From: Vulcanimicrobiota bacterium
GTDB taxonomy: Bacteria > Vulcanimicrobiota > Vulcanimicrobiia > Vulcanimicrobiales > Vulcanimicrobiaceae
Assembly: GCA_027459645.1 (NCBI GenBank)
Contig: DAIDHQ010000030.1
Location: 1-64,000, forward strand
Direction of reading: 5' to 3'
DNA length: 64,000 bases
The notes under the pieces were generated by a model, which had not been told where the DNA came from, made no database searches, and was given only the letters and a program-made list of their open reading frames with translations. The position numbers and the translations under genes were made by a program. Position 1 is the first letter of the stretch. Every line of letters begins with the position of its first letter. Below, one piece after another: positions 27,014 through 35,488 of the stretch.

Positions 27014-28537
27014 TTGAAACGTTTTGCAATTCTGTTCATGCTCGCGGTCGCGTTCATCGGCGCCGCCGTTGCAACGACGCCCCGGGCGGACGCCGGGCTC
27101 TTCGGCTCCCATAAAGCGGCGCCGACGCCCTCGCCGTCACCCTCGGCACTGCCGACCGCAACGCCCGAGCCGCCCAGCGTGGCGATCCCGCGCCTCCAGG
27201 CCAAACTGAAGGCCAATCCCAACGACCAGCAAGCCATGGCGGAACTCGCAGGACAGTTCCTCGGCATCAATCGCCCGGATCTCTCCGTGCAATTGACGCA
27301 GCGGCTCATTCAGATGGGCGATAAGACCGCGCAGGTCTATTACCTGGACGGCGTCGCGCTCGACCAGCTCGGCCGCACGGCTCAGGCGATCGGCGATCTG
27401 GAACAAGCGCGCAACCTCGATCCGAGCAACGCGGGCGTACTCGGGCAACTTGTCTCGCTCTACCTGAAGGCGAACCGTTTCACCGACGCCGAGAATCTCG
27501 CGAAGAAGAACATGATCCTGAACAAGGACGATTCGACTTCGGTGATGACGATGGGTTCGGTGTATGCGGCAGAGCAAAAATTCGACCAGGCCCGCGCATA
27601 CTTCGCAAAGGCCGCGGCGATGAATCCAAAGGACACGTCACCGCTCTATCAGATCGCGACGACCTACGCCCAGCAGAACAACATTCCGGTTGCGCTGCAG
27701 TACGTCGGGAAGATCCTCGCGCTCGATCCCAAAGACATTCAAGCCCTCGTGTTCAAGGCGCAACTGTATGCGGCTCAGCACGACGACGCGAATACCTCCG
27801 CGGCGTACGACGACGCGATGGTGGCCGCGGCGAACGATCAGCAGCGTCAAGCGATTCTGATTCGTAAGGCGCAGTATTTCGCGACCGAGAAGAAGCAAGC
27901 CCAGGCGCAAGCCGTCTTCACGCAGGCGATTGCGAAATATCCCACCTCCACCGCGCTGCACGATGCCTACGGCGAGTACTGGTTGTCGCTGAAGAACACC
28001 GCGAACGCGGAAAACGAGTGGCGTGCGGCGCTCAACATCGACAAGAACGATGCAGCGGCGCTCGGCAGCCTGGCGCAAGTGAGCATGCAGCAGAACAAGG
28101 TCAACGACGCGATCGGCTACCTGAAGACGCTCACGACCGTCGCTCCCGATCCGCAATCGTTTGCGATGTTGGGGCAGGCGTATTCGTACGTACACAACTA
28201 CGCGCAGTCGAAAGATGCGTGCGCGAAGAGCTTCAACCTGCAGAAAAACCCGGCGACGCTCGCCTGCATCGGCGGCGCCGACTACGAGTTGAAGAACTAC
28301 AAGGAAGCGACGCAGATTTTCGACGCGCTCGATCAGGCCGCGGCGGGCTTCCTGGATGCCAATCCGCAGTTGCTGTGGGTGGCGGGTCAGAGCTATGCGA
28401 AGCAGCACGAGAACGCCAAGGCGATCTCGGCCTATCGCCGGCTCCTCGCGAAGATCCGTAAGGGTACCAAAGAGTACAACCGGATCGAAGCGCAAATTGC
28501 GATGCTCTCGAAGAGCAAGGGCAAGCCGCACCGGTAA
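27014..28537 (+). CDS. Exported TPR-repeat protein
   Basis: This 507-residue protein begins at TTG with a signal sequence (KRFAILFMLAVAFIGAAVATTPRADA), a Pro/Ser/Thr-rich linker, then about ten tetratricopeptide repeats from residue 60 to the C-terminus (for example AQVYYLDGVALDQLGRTAQAIGDLEQA). The repeats form a superhelical protein-binding surface, here outside the cytoplasm. No enzyme motif is present. It lies 22 bp after etfA and 5 bp before the HDAC-like gene. Partner unknown. Confidence 0.85.
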   Translation: MKRFAILFMLAVAFIGAAVATTPRADAGLFGSHKAAPTPSPSPSALPTATPEPPSVAIPRLQAKLKANPNDQQAMAELAGQFLGINRPDLSVQLTQRLIQMGDKTAQVYYLDGVALDQLGRTAQAIGDLEQARNLDPSNAGVLGQLVSLYLKANRFTDAENLAKKNMILNKDDSTSVMTMGSVYAAEQKFDQARAYFAKAAAMNPKDTSPLYQIATTYAQQNNIPVALQYVGKILALDPKDIQALVFKAQLYAAQHDDANTSAAYDDAMVAAANDQQRQAILIRKAQYFATEKKQAQAQAVFTQAIAKYPTSTALHDAYGEYWLSLKNTANAENEWRAALNIDKNDAAALGSLAQVSMQQNKVNDAIGYLKTLTTVAPDPQSFAMLGQAYSYVHNYAQSKDACAKSFNLQKNPATLACIGGADYELKNYKEATQIFDALDQAAAGFLDANPQLLWVAGQSYAKQHENAKAISAYRRLLAKIRKGTKEYNRIEAQIAMLSKSKGKPHR

Positions 28538-28541
28538 TCCC

Positions 28542-29537
28542 GTGCTCGTCGTCACCGACGCGCTTTACGGCGACCACCTTCGAGGGATCGGGCATCCTGA
28601 ATCGCCCGACCGAGTGGAGGTGGTCGCCGTTCGTTTACGCGAGCTTGGTTTGCTCGATCGAACGCTCGCCGCGCGCGACGCCACCGACGACGAACTCTTA
28701 ACTGTTCACACCCAACGCTATCTCGATCTCGTCAAACGCGAGATCGAAGCAACGGACTCCGCGCGCTATCTTTCGACGGGCGACGTGGTGGTCGATTCGC
28801 GTTCGCTCGACGTCGCGCGCCGCGCCGCCGGCGGAGCGATCGTAGCGATCGAGGAAGCGTCAAAGCGGCAGCAGCCCGCCTTCGCCCTGGTGCGCCCTCC
28901 CGGTCATCACGCCGAGCGGCGCCGGGGCATGGGTTTTTGCTTGTTCAATAACGCGGCAATCGCGGCGCGTGCGTATCAGGCAACCCACGGCGGCCGCGTG
29001 ATGATCGTCGATTTCGATTACCATCACGGCAACGGCACCCAGGACGCGGCCGGGAACGGTCTCTCGTATCTTTCCACGCACGCATCGCCCGCGTATCCCG
29101 GAACGGGATTCGAAATCGAAATAGCCGAGGATGCGATCGTCAACGTGCCGCTTCCGGCGACGGGCATTGCGACCGAAGCGTTCGTTTCAGTGTGGGAACG
29201 TTTACTTGAAGCCTACGCGCGGCGCGTTCGCCCCGACGCGATCGTCGTGAGCGCCGGTTTCGATTACGTTGCGGGCGATCCGGTGGGTGATCTTGGCGTC
29301 GATGTGCCGGCCGCGTCTTCGCTCGCACAGGCGCTTAACGCCATCGCGCAAGAGTACGCGCACGGGCGCCTGGCCTACGTTCTCGAGGGCGGATACGACA
29401 TCGCCGCGCTTACGGAATCGATCGCGCACGTGCTCTCATCCGAAACGCGCGTTACGCAAAGCGGTGCCGAGGCCGGTTCGATACCGTCGCCCGTCCGCGA
29501 GCGGCTCGACGCCGCAATCGCGGCGGCCGGCGATTAA
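28542..29537 (+). CDS. Histone deacetylase / acetylpolyamine amidohydrolase family protein
   Basis: This zinc-dependent deacetylase of 331 residues has an early GIGHPESPDR. The catalytic loops are RPPGHHAERRRGMGFCLFNN (His-His pair), MIVDFDYHHGNGTQD (Asp and His zinc ligands) and SAGFDYVAGDPVGDLGV (second Asp). Bacterial members deacetylate polyamines, acetoin-related or protein substrates; the target cannot be told. GTG 28542 is chosen over the longer frame at 28356, which overlaps the TPR gene. Confidence 0.9.
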   Translation: MLVVTDALYGDHLRGIGHPESPDRVEVVAVRLRELGLLDRTLAARDATDDELLTVHTQRYLDLVKREIEATDSARYLSTGDVVVDSRSLDVARRAAGGAIVAIEEASKRQQPAFALVRPPGHHAERRRGMGFCLFNNAAIAARAYQATHGGRVMIVDFDYHHGNGTQDAAGNGLSYLSTHASPAYPGTGFEIEIAEDAIVNVPLPATGIATEAFVSVWERLLEAYARRVRPDAIVVSAGFDYVAGDPVGDLGVDVPAASSLAQALNAIAQEYAHGRLAYVLEGGYDIAALTESIAHVLSSETRVTQSGAEAGSIPSPVRERLDAAIAAAGD

Positions 29538-30523
29538 GGCGCGACCGAAGCCGCGATTTTTTCGAGTTCCGAACGGTTCAGGTCGCCGACGAGGGTGAAA
29601 TGCAGACCGGCCGCCGACCATGCCAGCAGCGTCGTTGGGCCGTCGTGCGCGTACTTCGCGGCGTGGTTGCCGATCTTGGCCGACTCCACGTGCAATTTCG
29701 AAAAGCCGACGTTCGCGTTTCCGGCGTTTTGAAAGAGCGATACCGTGCGAATGCCGTCGGAATACAGAAGATGGAGCGTGCGTACGCCCTGCACGACGCT
29801 CACGTCGCCTTCGACGGGCGTGAATCCCTCGGGTAAATACTTCGGGCCGCGCGCGGCAAAGCCGGCGCTCTTGAGCAACTGTCCGATGTCGTTCGACGGA
29901 AGCGACCGGGCGGGCCCGACGAGCACCTTAAGGCCCTTGGGAACGTCGAAGACTGCGAGCGGAATCGAGTTGTTGTAGTGGATGTGTTCGAAGTGCGTTT
30001 GCGCGACGAGCGACCCGTTCGATGCGAAGATCTCTTTGTCGAGCACCAGCCCGGTCTGTTCGTCGATCTTCAAACGCATCGTCATTTGGCCGGTGTGTTT
30101 GTTGGTCAAGATCACCACGCGGGTCGCGCGGCCGGCAACCGTGTCGTTCGGCGCGAACGTGGCGCGGTAGTTCGACGCAAGCACTGAAAAATTGTCGTCT
30201 TCGGCGACCTGATCGTCGATGGAGTCGTCTTCGGCTTCGAGTACCGTGTTGCGCTTGACGTCGACGGAATACGATTGTTCGCCGCGAGAAATGATCGAAT
30301 CACCGTAGAGATCCTGCGGCGCTTCGTACCAGCGGCGCGTCAGGTTCGGCGCCCGGTGTTCGATGCGGAAGATCGCGGCATCGGAATGCTGCGGACCGAA
30401 TTGAAGCACTTGCACCTCCCCGACGTAGGAGACGTGCCGCGGCGCGGCGATCGCCGTTCGAAGCAGGTCCAGCGGCGATTTCGCAACCGCCGCCGCCAAA
30501 ACGACGCTAGCGAGCGTCAGCAA
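29534..30523 (-). CDS. RseB/MucB-like sigma-factor regulatory protein
   Basis: This 329-residue exported protein has an N-terminal hydrophobic signal (LTLASVVLAAAVA) and a domain like RseB: PRHVSYVGEVQVLQFG, then MRLKIDEQTGLVLDKEIFASNGSLVAQTHFEHI and a C-terminal part with GPKYLPEGFTPVEG. RseB binds the anti-sigma factor and senses mislocalised lipoproteins or LPS in proteobacteria. It overlaps the anti-sigma gene by 17 bp and is third in the sigma operon. Assignment rests on pattern and context. Confidence 0.75.
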   Translation of the reverse strand: MLTLASVVLAAAVAKSPLDLLRTAIAAPRHVSYVGEVQVLQFGPQHSDAAIFRIEHRAPNLTRRWYEAPQDLYGDSIISRGEQSYSVDVKRNTVLEAEDDSIDDQVAEDDNFSVLASNYRATFAPNDTVAGRATRVVILTNKHTGQMTMRLKIDEQTGLVLDKEIFASNGSLVAQTHFEHIHYNNSIPLAVFDVPKGLKVLVGPARSLPSNDIGQLLKSAGFAARGPKYLPEGFTPVEGDVSVVQGVRTLHLLYSDGIRTVSLFQNAGNANVGFSKLHVESAKIGNHAAKYAHDGPTTLLAWSAAGLHFTLVGDLNRSELEKIAASVAP

Positions 30524-31037
30524 CGAGCGATCCGCTCAACTTCGGAGACGTCGCGTCGGCCGTGGTGGTCGCCGGAGCGTTGCTGCCCATACCCGACGGG
30601 ACGATGATGCCTTCGCTGAACGGCACCGTGCCGGTGATGGCCGCATGATCTTGCAGATAGTACGACGCGTCGATCGTCGTGATGGGCGTTCGGTGCGTCG
30701 CGGAATAACCGAAGAAGATGCCGATGACGAGCAGCGCCGCCACGGGAACCGCGATCGCCGGACGCCAGAACGCCGCGATACGCGCGCCCCAACTCGGCGA
30801 ACGCTCCTCGCGGTCGATCCGGTCCCAAATCCGGTTGACGACGCCTTGCGGCAATTCGCGTTCGCTCATGCGCGCGTAGGCGCGCAGCGCTTCCGAAACG
30901 CGCGCTTGTTCGTCGTATGCCAAGGCGCAGGCGCCGCAGTGTTCTAAGTGCTGCAGGATTTCGGCGTCGTCTCCGGGCGCGAGCTCTCCGTGCAGGTAGT
31001 CTATAAGTTGTTCTGTCGTTACGTGTTGTTGATTCAT
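30507..31037 (-). CDS. Anti-sigma factor with zinc-finger (ZAS) domain
   Basis: This 176-residue single-pass membrane protein has a cytoplasmic ZAS-like motif HLEHCGACALAYDEQ (HxxxCxxC) at residues about 30-45. One transmembrane helix (AIAVPVAALLVIGIFFGYS) follows, and then an extracytoplasmic tail rich in Thr and Ser. It should hold the co-encoded ECF sigma factor inactive. It overlaps the sigma gene by 4 bp. Confidence 0.88.
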   Translation of the reverse strand: MNQQHVTTEQLIDYLHGELAPGDDAEILQHLEHCGACALAYDEQARVSEALRAYARMSERELPQGVVNRIWDRIDREERSPSWGARIAAFWRPAIAVPVAALLVIGIFFGYSATHRTPITTIDASYYLQDHAAITGTVPFSEGIIVPSGMGSNAPATTTADATSPKLSGSLVADAR

Positions 31038-31600
31038 TTTGCCGCCGAAAAGTGTTCAACGAGTTTGCGTAGTTGTTGACGCGCGCGATGCAATCGCGAG
31101 CGCACCGTTCCGATCGAGCATCCGACGATCTCCGCGATCTCTTGGTAGCTGTACTCCTCGATGTCCGCCAGGACGATCACTTGCCTCTGATCGGGCGAAA
31201 GCGCGTCGAGCGCCTTCGACATGGTCTCGCCCAGCTGGGCTTCGACGAGCTCCTCGATCGGCTCCACGGCAAGGGGCCGTTCTCCGCCGTACTGTTGGGG
31301 TGCGTTGTCCTCGGGTATCTCTTCCTGATAACGACCTTTCCGTCGCCGAAGTTCGTCCCGGTACAGATTTGTTACGATCCGGTAGATCCAGGACACGAAC
31401 GACGTCCCGGGCTGGAAGCTGCGCCAGGCCCGGTAGACGCGGATGAAGGCTTCCTGGGTCAGGTCTCGCGCGTCGGCCTCGTTGTGGGTCAAACGAAGCG
31501 CGAAGTTGTAGGTCGCCTTGCCGTGTTCTTCGATCGCCCGTTCGAGGAACGCGACCTGTTCGGGGGTCGGCGGATCGAAGGGCTTGCGGGGTGCTGCCAT
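31034..31600 (-). CDS. ECF RNA polymerase sigma factor, RpoE-like
   Basis: This 188-residue sigma-70 family protein has region 2 (DARDLTQEAFIRVYRAWRSF, then FVSWIYRIVTNLYRDELRR) and region 4 (LDALSPDQRQVIVLADIEEYSYQEIAEIVGCSIGTVRSRLHRARQQL). It heads the sigma, anti-sigma, RseB-like operon, an envelope-stress layout. The start lies 30 bp after the SCO-like gene, so read-through from that operon is possible. Confidence 0.95.
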   Translation of the reverse strand: MAAPRKPFDPPTPEQVAFLERAIEEHGKATYNFALRLTHNEADARDLTQEAFIRVYRAWRSFQPGTSFVSWIYRIVTNLYRDELRRRKGRYQEEIPEDNAPQQYGGERPLAVEPIEELVEAQLGETMSKALDALSPDQRQVIVLADIEEYSYQEIAEIVGCSIGTVRSRLHRARQQLRKLVEHFSAAK

Positions 31601-31629
31601 CGGTTAGCGGAGCTTTTACCCCGCGACGC

Positions 31630-32571
31630 TCAGTGCGGCCTTCCCCAGAGGACGCGGCCGACCCACCAGAGGCTGGCGGTTACGATGGCGAGGACGATGA
31701 AGAACAGGATCATCTCGAGGAGGACGATCCCGGCGTACTGGCTGCCGCCGCAGACCGCGACGACCGATGCGATCAGCGAAAGCTTGAGGCGCTCGAAGGG
31801 GTTGCTTGCCATGCCGGCCACCGATTCGGCTTCGGACATCACCCCTTGGGGGTCCCAACCGGCGGTATCGACGATGTAGGCGACTTTGCCGGTCGGTTCG
31901 ATGATGTAGAGCTTGTCGTTGTGCTGGTACGTTGCGGGAGCGACCAGCAGCGAGTTGATGCCGAACGCATCCAAAACGCGCTGCGTCGTCGAGCCGGTTC
32001 CCACGAACAGGCGCCAAATCTTCGGATCGGCGCTAAAGCGTTTCGCGTACGCACGCAAGACCGCCGGCGAGTCGTATTTCGGATCGAGCGTGATCTCGGC
32101 CAGCAGAAACTTCGCCGGATCCAGGCGCGATTGCATGTACGCATATTTGCCGGAAATGACCGGGCAGATGTCGGTGCAACGGGTGAAGATGAAGCTCAGC
32201 AGCACCGTTTTGCCCGCGAATGCGTCGTGCAGCGTCATCGCATGCCCGTCTTGATCGACGAGCGTCGCTTTCGGCAGCGGTTTTCCGATATCGACGGGCT
32301 GCGCTTTGGCAACGTCGGGAAGGCCGGCGACGAACTCGGCAGCCACCTCGGGATCGCGCAGCGTCCACGGCGTCGTGCTGCGATCGAGCAAGCCGTCGAT
32401 ACCCACGCCCGGCCGCACGGTAATCCGTGGCGAGAGACGCATGCGGGTCGTCGTTGCGGGCAGCATATCCACGATGGCGTCGTTGCGCACGACGACGTCG
32501 CCGTGCGCTGCGGGCGAGAGTACGACCCCGTGCATCGGGGTAAGGAGCGCGGCGAGAAGAACCGCGATCAT
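31630..32571 (-). CDS. SCO1/SenC-like protein with C-terminal membrane anchor
   Basis: This 313-residue protein has an N-terminal signal and an unassigned domain of about 90 residues (AHGDVVVRNDAIVDMLPA). A thioredoxin-fold SCO domain follows, with FIFTRCTDICPV (CxxxC copper site) and a later EITLDPKYDSP. The C-terminus holds a transmembrane segment (ILFFIVLAIVTASLWWVG). SCO proteins deliver copper to cytochrome oxidase CuA or act as thiol reductants. The overlap with the next upstream SCO gene is 4 bp. No oxidase genes are in the window. Confidence 0.85.
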   Translation of the reverse strand: MIAVLLAALLTPMHGVVLSPAAHGDVVVRNDAIVDMLPATTTRMRLSPRITVRPGVGIDGLLDRSTTPWTLRDPEVAAEFVAGLPDVAKAQPVDIGKPLPKATLVDQDGHAMTLHDAFAGKTVLLSFIFTRCTDICPVISGKYAYMQSRLDPAKFLLAEITLDPKYDSPAVLRAYAKRFSADPKIWRLFVGTGSTTQRVLDAFGINSLLVAPATYQHNDKLYIIEPTGKVAYIVDTAGWDPQGVMSEAESVAGMASNPFERLKLSLIASVVAVCGGSQYAGIVLLEMILFFIVLAIVTASLWWVGRVLWGRPH

Positions 32572-33110
32572 TCGGCGATGCTCCGAAGGTCTTGCGCGAG
32601 CTGCGTCACGCCGTCGGTCTGGTCGGCGATCATGCGCTGCGTTCCGTTCGGATCGATGAAGAAGATCGTCGCGATGTGCGCTTCGTCATAGTCGTTGCTG
32701 CCGTTCTTTCCGGGAATCTTCTGCGCCCATACGTGATAGAGCCGTTCCACCTTCGCGATCTGCGCCGGCGTTCCGGTGAGTCCGACGATCGTGGCGCCTT
32801 CGAAACGCCGCAGATAGGCCGCCATCACGGGCGGCGTGTCGCGCTCCGGATCGACGGTGACGAACGCGATTTCGGCCTTGGCGTGCGCCCGCGCCGTTGC
32901 CTTTGCGAGTTTGGCAAGCGTGGCCGGACAGGTGTCCTTGCAATGCGTGAAGCCGAAGAAGAGCGCGACGCTCGTCCCGTGCTGCGCGGAAAGCGTCCAC
33001 GGCCGGCCGCTTTGGTCGGTCAGCGTGAAGTTGGGAGCGGCGGGGCCGGGGTGCGCGCAGCCGGCGAGGAGCAAGCCGAAGGCGACGGCCGCAGCCATGA
33101 GGCGCGACAT
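32568..33110 (-). CDS. SCO1/SenC family lipoprotein
   Basis: This 180-residue protein has a lipobox (FGLLLAGCAHP) and a SCO-type thioredoxin fold: FTLTDQSGRPWTLS, FFGFTHCKDTCPATLA (CxxxC), FVTVDPERDTP and a later His in DYDEAHIATIFFID. It is a likely copper chaperone or thiol-disulfide protein at the membrane. It lies 21 bp after the Nramp-like gene in the same orientation. Confidence 0.92.
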   Translation of the reverse strand: MSRLMAAAVAFGLLLAGCAHPGPAAPNFTLTDQSGRPWTLSAQHGTSVALFFGFTHCKDTCPATLAKLAKATARAHAKAEIAFVTVDPERDTPPVMAAYLRRFEGATIVGLTGTPAQIAKVERLYHVWAQKIPGKNGSNDYDEAHIATIFFIDPNGTQRMIADQTDGVTQLAQDLRSIAE

Positions 33111-33131
33111 GCCGCTATTGTAGCGAATCTG

Positions 33132-34418
33132 CTAGCCGCCCGGGTGGAGAATTGTCGTGATCGCCATCCAAAGGCCGAGCGCGACGCAGACGCCCGAGAG
33201 CGCAAAGGTGATCGCATTCCCGAGCGGACGGTTGTGCCGCTCCCCGATCACACGTTTGTCGTTCACCAGCACGAGCAAGAAGCCTAGTACGATCGGCAGG
33301 ACGAAGCCGTTGAACGCTTCGACGTAGACCGTGATCTCCACGAGGGGCAGATTCGGGATCAGCACGATCGCTGCAGCGATGCCGACGCAGCCAGCGTAGA
33401 GGCCCGTGAAGCGCTTGGCGCGCAGGCCGTCGTTGAGCGAACAGCGCCAGGAGAACGCTTCTCCGAACGCCCACGCGGTCGCGAGCGCGACCACGAATGC
33501 ACCCAGCATGGACGCACCGATCAGCGCTACGCCGAATGTGACGCCGGCGAAGCGTCCGACCAGCGGCTCGAGCGCGAGCGCTGCATGCGCGGCATCCGAA
33601 ACCGGAATGTGACGGACAAAGAGCGTCGCCGCCGTGGTTACAATGACGGCGCACATGATGATTTGCGTAAATACCGCGCCCAGCGCCGTATCGACGCGCG
33701 CAAAGTGCAGATCGGGTAACTTTAGTCCTTTATCGACCGTCGCGCTTTGCTGGTAGAAGATCATCCACGGCATGATGACCGCGCCGATGTTCGATGCAAT
33801 CAGCAACAAGTACGCGTAATTGCCGAGCGGCTGCGAGCCGAAGAGGCCTTTCATCACGACTTCCCGCAGGGGCGGATGCGCCGCGAACGCCGCCGGAATA
33901 AAGAGTAGTTCGACGAGGCAGAGCGCGAGTGCGAAATTTTCCGCGCGTTTATATTTCGCGGTGAAGATGACGGCGACGAGCAAGACTGCCGCGAGTAGTA
34001 CGAGCGGCACGGGATTCAAACCGAAAATCAGCGCGGCTCCCGCAATGCCCGCGAATTCGGTGACGAGCGCTGCAACGTTCGTGACCAGCATCGTGCCGAG
34101 CGATACCCACGCCCAACCCAAGCCGTAATGCTCGCGAATCAGGCGCGCGTGCCCCTTGCCCGTCACGACGCCGAGGCGGACGGTCATCTCTTGCACGACA
34201 AAGAGCGGTACGATCAACAGCAGTTGCAGCAAGATCAGCTTGTATCCGAACTGCGCGCCCGATGTGGCAGCGGTCGTAATGCTGCCGGCTTCCGTATCGG
34301 CAAAGGCCACGACGAGGCCCGGTCCAACGACCGCGAGAAAACGCAGCAACCAGCGCCACACCGTGCGGCGCGAGCCGTCCGAGTCGACCGGCGGGGTGAG
34401 CGATTCGAGCGAAGCCAT
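33132..34418 (-). CDS. Second divergent Nramp-family metal transporter
   Basis: This 428-residue membrane protein has about 11 helices. The first has GPGLVVAFADTEAGS, so DPGN is replaced by DTEA. The sixth has GAVIMPWMIFYQQS, keeping Met but replacing His with Trp. It thus differs both from classic Mn/Fe Nramp and from the M-box homologue at 21974. A DtxR/IdeR-like box (34424-34437) ends 6 bp before its start codon, which suggests repression by metal-loaded regulator 4845-5513. Two SCO genes follow. Confidence 0.88.
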   Translation of the reverse strand: MASLESLTPPVDSDGSRRTVWRWLLRFLAVVGPGLVVAFADTEAGSITTAATSGAQFGYKLILLQLLLIVPLFVVQEMTVRLGVVTGKGHARLIREHYGLGWAWVSLGTMLVTNVAALVTEFAGIAGAALIFGLNPVPLVLLAAVLLVAVIFTAKYKRAENFALALCLVELLFIPAAFAAHPPLREVVMKGLFGSQPLGNYAYLLLIASNIGAVIMPWMIFYQQSATVDKGLKLPDLHFARVDTALGAVFTQIIMCAVIVTTAATLFVRHIPVSDAAHAALALEPLVGRFAGVTFGVALIGASMLGAFVVALATAWAFGEAFSWRCSLNDGLRAKRFTGLYAGCVGIAAAIVLIPNLPLVEITVYVEAFNGFVLPIVLGFLLVLVNDKRVIGERHNRPLGNAITFALSGVCVALGLWMAITTILHPGG

Positions 34419-34423
34419 TGCTA

Positions 34424-34437
34424 TTAGGTTAGCCTAA
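34424..34437. promoter_or_regulatory. DtxR/IdeR-like operator
   Basis: TTAGGTTAGCCTAA has perfect TTAGG/CCTAA arms around a 4-nt centre. It equals the first 14 bases of one form of the DtxR/IdeR consensus (TTAGGTTAGSCTAACCTAA). It lies between divergent genes, 5 bp upstream of the Nramp-like start and 35 bp upstream of the MauE-like start. Confidence 0.8.
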
Positions 34438-34472
34438 ATGCCCTTCAAGGACTGCCGACAATCTCGCTGAAA

Positions 34473-34919
34473 ATGATTTTCACGCCTTGGCCCGTCTTGG
34501 CCGCGCGCGTTGCGCTCGGCGGCCTGCTCGTCGTGACGGGACTGCTCAAGGTCGGCCATCACGTCGAGCTGGCCGCCGCCATCGCCGGGTTCAGGCTCTT
34601 GCCGCCCGGCTTGATCGCCCCGCTCGCGGTGGCGTTACCGTACTTCGAACTGTTGCTCGGCCTCTATCTGCTTGCGGGTCTACTCACGCGCTATGCCGGC
34701 TGGATCGCGGTCGCGCAGTTCCTGATCTATGCGGGCGCGATTGCCTCGGCGGTCGTTCGCGGTATCCCGGCGAACTGCGGGTGTTTCGGACCGAACGACG
34801 CCGCGACCGCCGATTGGCCGCACGTCGGTTTCGATCTATTGCTCGCACTCGTCGCATGTATCATCGCGCTCGGCGCACCCGGGCGTTTCGCGCTCGATTC
34901 GAAAATAAGGAAGACATGA
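34473..34919 (+). CDS. MauE/DoxX-like membrane protein
   Basis: This 148-residue protein has four predicted transmembrane helices, and its conserved IPANCGCFGPND motif is typical of MauE. MauE-type proteins work with thioredoxin-like partners in disulfide formation. The next gene, a TlpA-like thioredoxin, overlaps its stop by 4 bp, which supports that pairing. It is divergent from the Nramp-like gene across the DtxR-like box. Confidence 0.87.
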   Translation: MIFTPWPVLAARVALGGLLVVTGLLKVGHHVELAAAIAGFRLLPPGLIAPLAVALPYFELLLGLYLLAGLLTRYAGWIAVAQFLIYAGAIASAVVRGIPANCGCFGPNDAATADWPHVGFDLLLALVACIIALGAPGRFALDSKIRKT

Positions 34920-35488
34920 ATCAACGTACGCTTGCGATCGTCTCGGTCGTCGTGCTCGCACTCATCGTCATCGGTGCGGTGCTTTTCGTTCGCTTGCAGC
35001 CTTCGCGGCAGTTGCAAAACGCGTCGACGGCGCCGGCGTCGTCATCACTGAAAGTGGGCGATACCGCGCCTCAGTTTCAGATCCCGACGACGGCCGGTCC
35101 CTTCGATTTGAACGCGCAAACGAAGCCGGTCTTTTTGGAAGTGTTTGCCACGTGGTGTCCGCATTGCCAGCGCGAAACGAAAGTCCTCGACGCGCTCTAT
35201 CAAAAATATAAGGACCGCGTGGCGTTCATCGCGGTCCCGGGAAGTACGACGGGGATGGACGGGCAATCGCCCGAGTCGCAAGGCGACGTCTTTGCCTTCG
35301 AACAGCGTTTCAATGCGCTCTATCCGATCGCAGCGTACGATCCGAACCTGACGGTCGCCAACAAGTATTTGATGAGCGGCTTTCCGACGCTCGTCGTCAT
35401 TGACAAGAACAAGAAGGTCGCGTACTTGAACAGCGGCGAGGTTCCTTACGCAGAACTCGCCGCTGCCTTAAACAAGGTCACTCGTTAG
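34916..35488 (+). CDS. Membrane-anchored TlpA/ResA-like thioredoxin
   Basis: This 190-residue protein has one N-terminal transmembrane anchor (TLAIVSVVVLALIVIGAVLFV). The extracytoplasmic Redoxin domain includes KVGDTAPQFQIPT, FLEVFATWCPHCQRETK (CPHC active site) and SGFPTLVVIDKNKK (cis-Pro). ATG 34916 overlaps the MauE-like stop by 4 bp. It probably handles thiol chemistry of exported or copper proteins. The 3' end overlaps the convergent gene by 11 bp. Confidence 0.9.
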   Translation: MNQRTLAIVSVVVLALIVIGAVLFVRLQPSRQLQNASTAPASSSLKVGDTAPQFQIPTTAGPFDLNAQTKPVFLEVFATWCPHCQRETKVLDALYQKYKDRVAFIAVPGSTTGMDGQSPESQGDVFAFEQRFNALYPIAAYDPNLTVANKYLMSGFPTLVVIDKNKKVAYLNSGEVPYAELAAALNKVTR

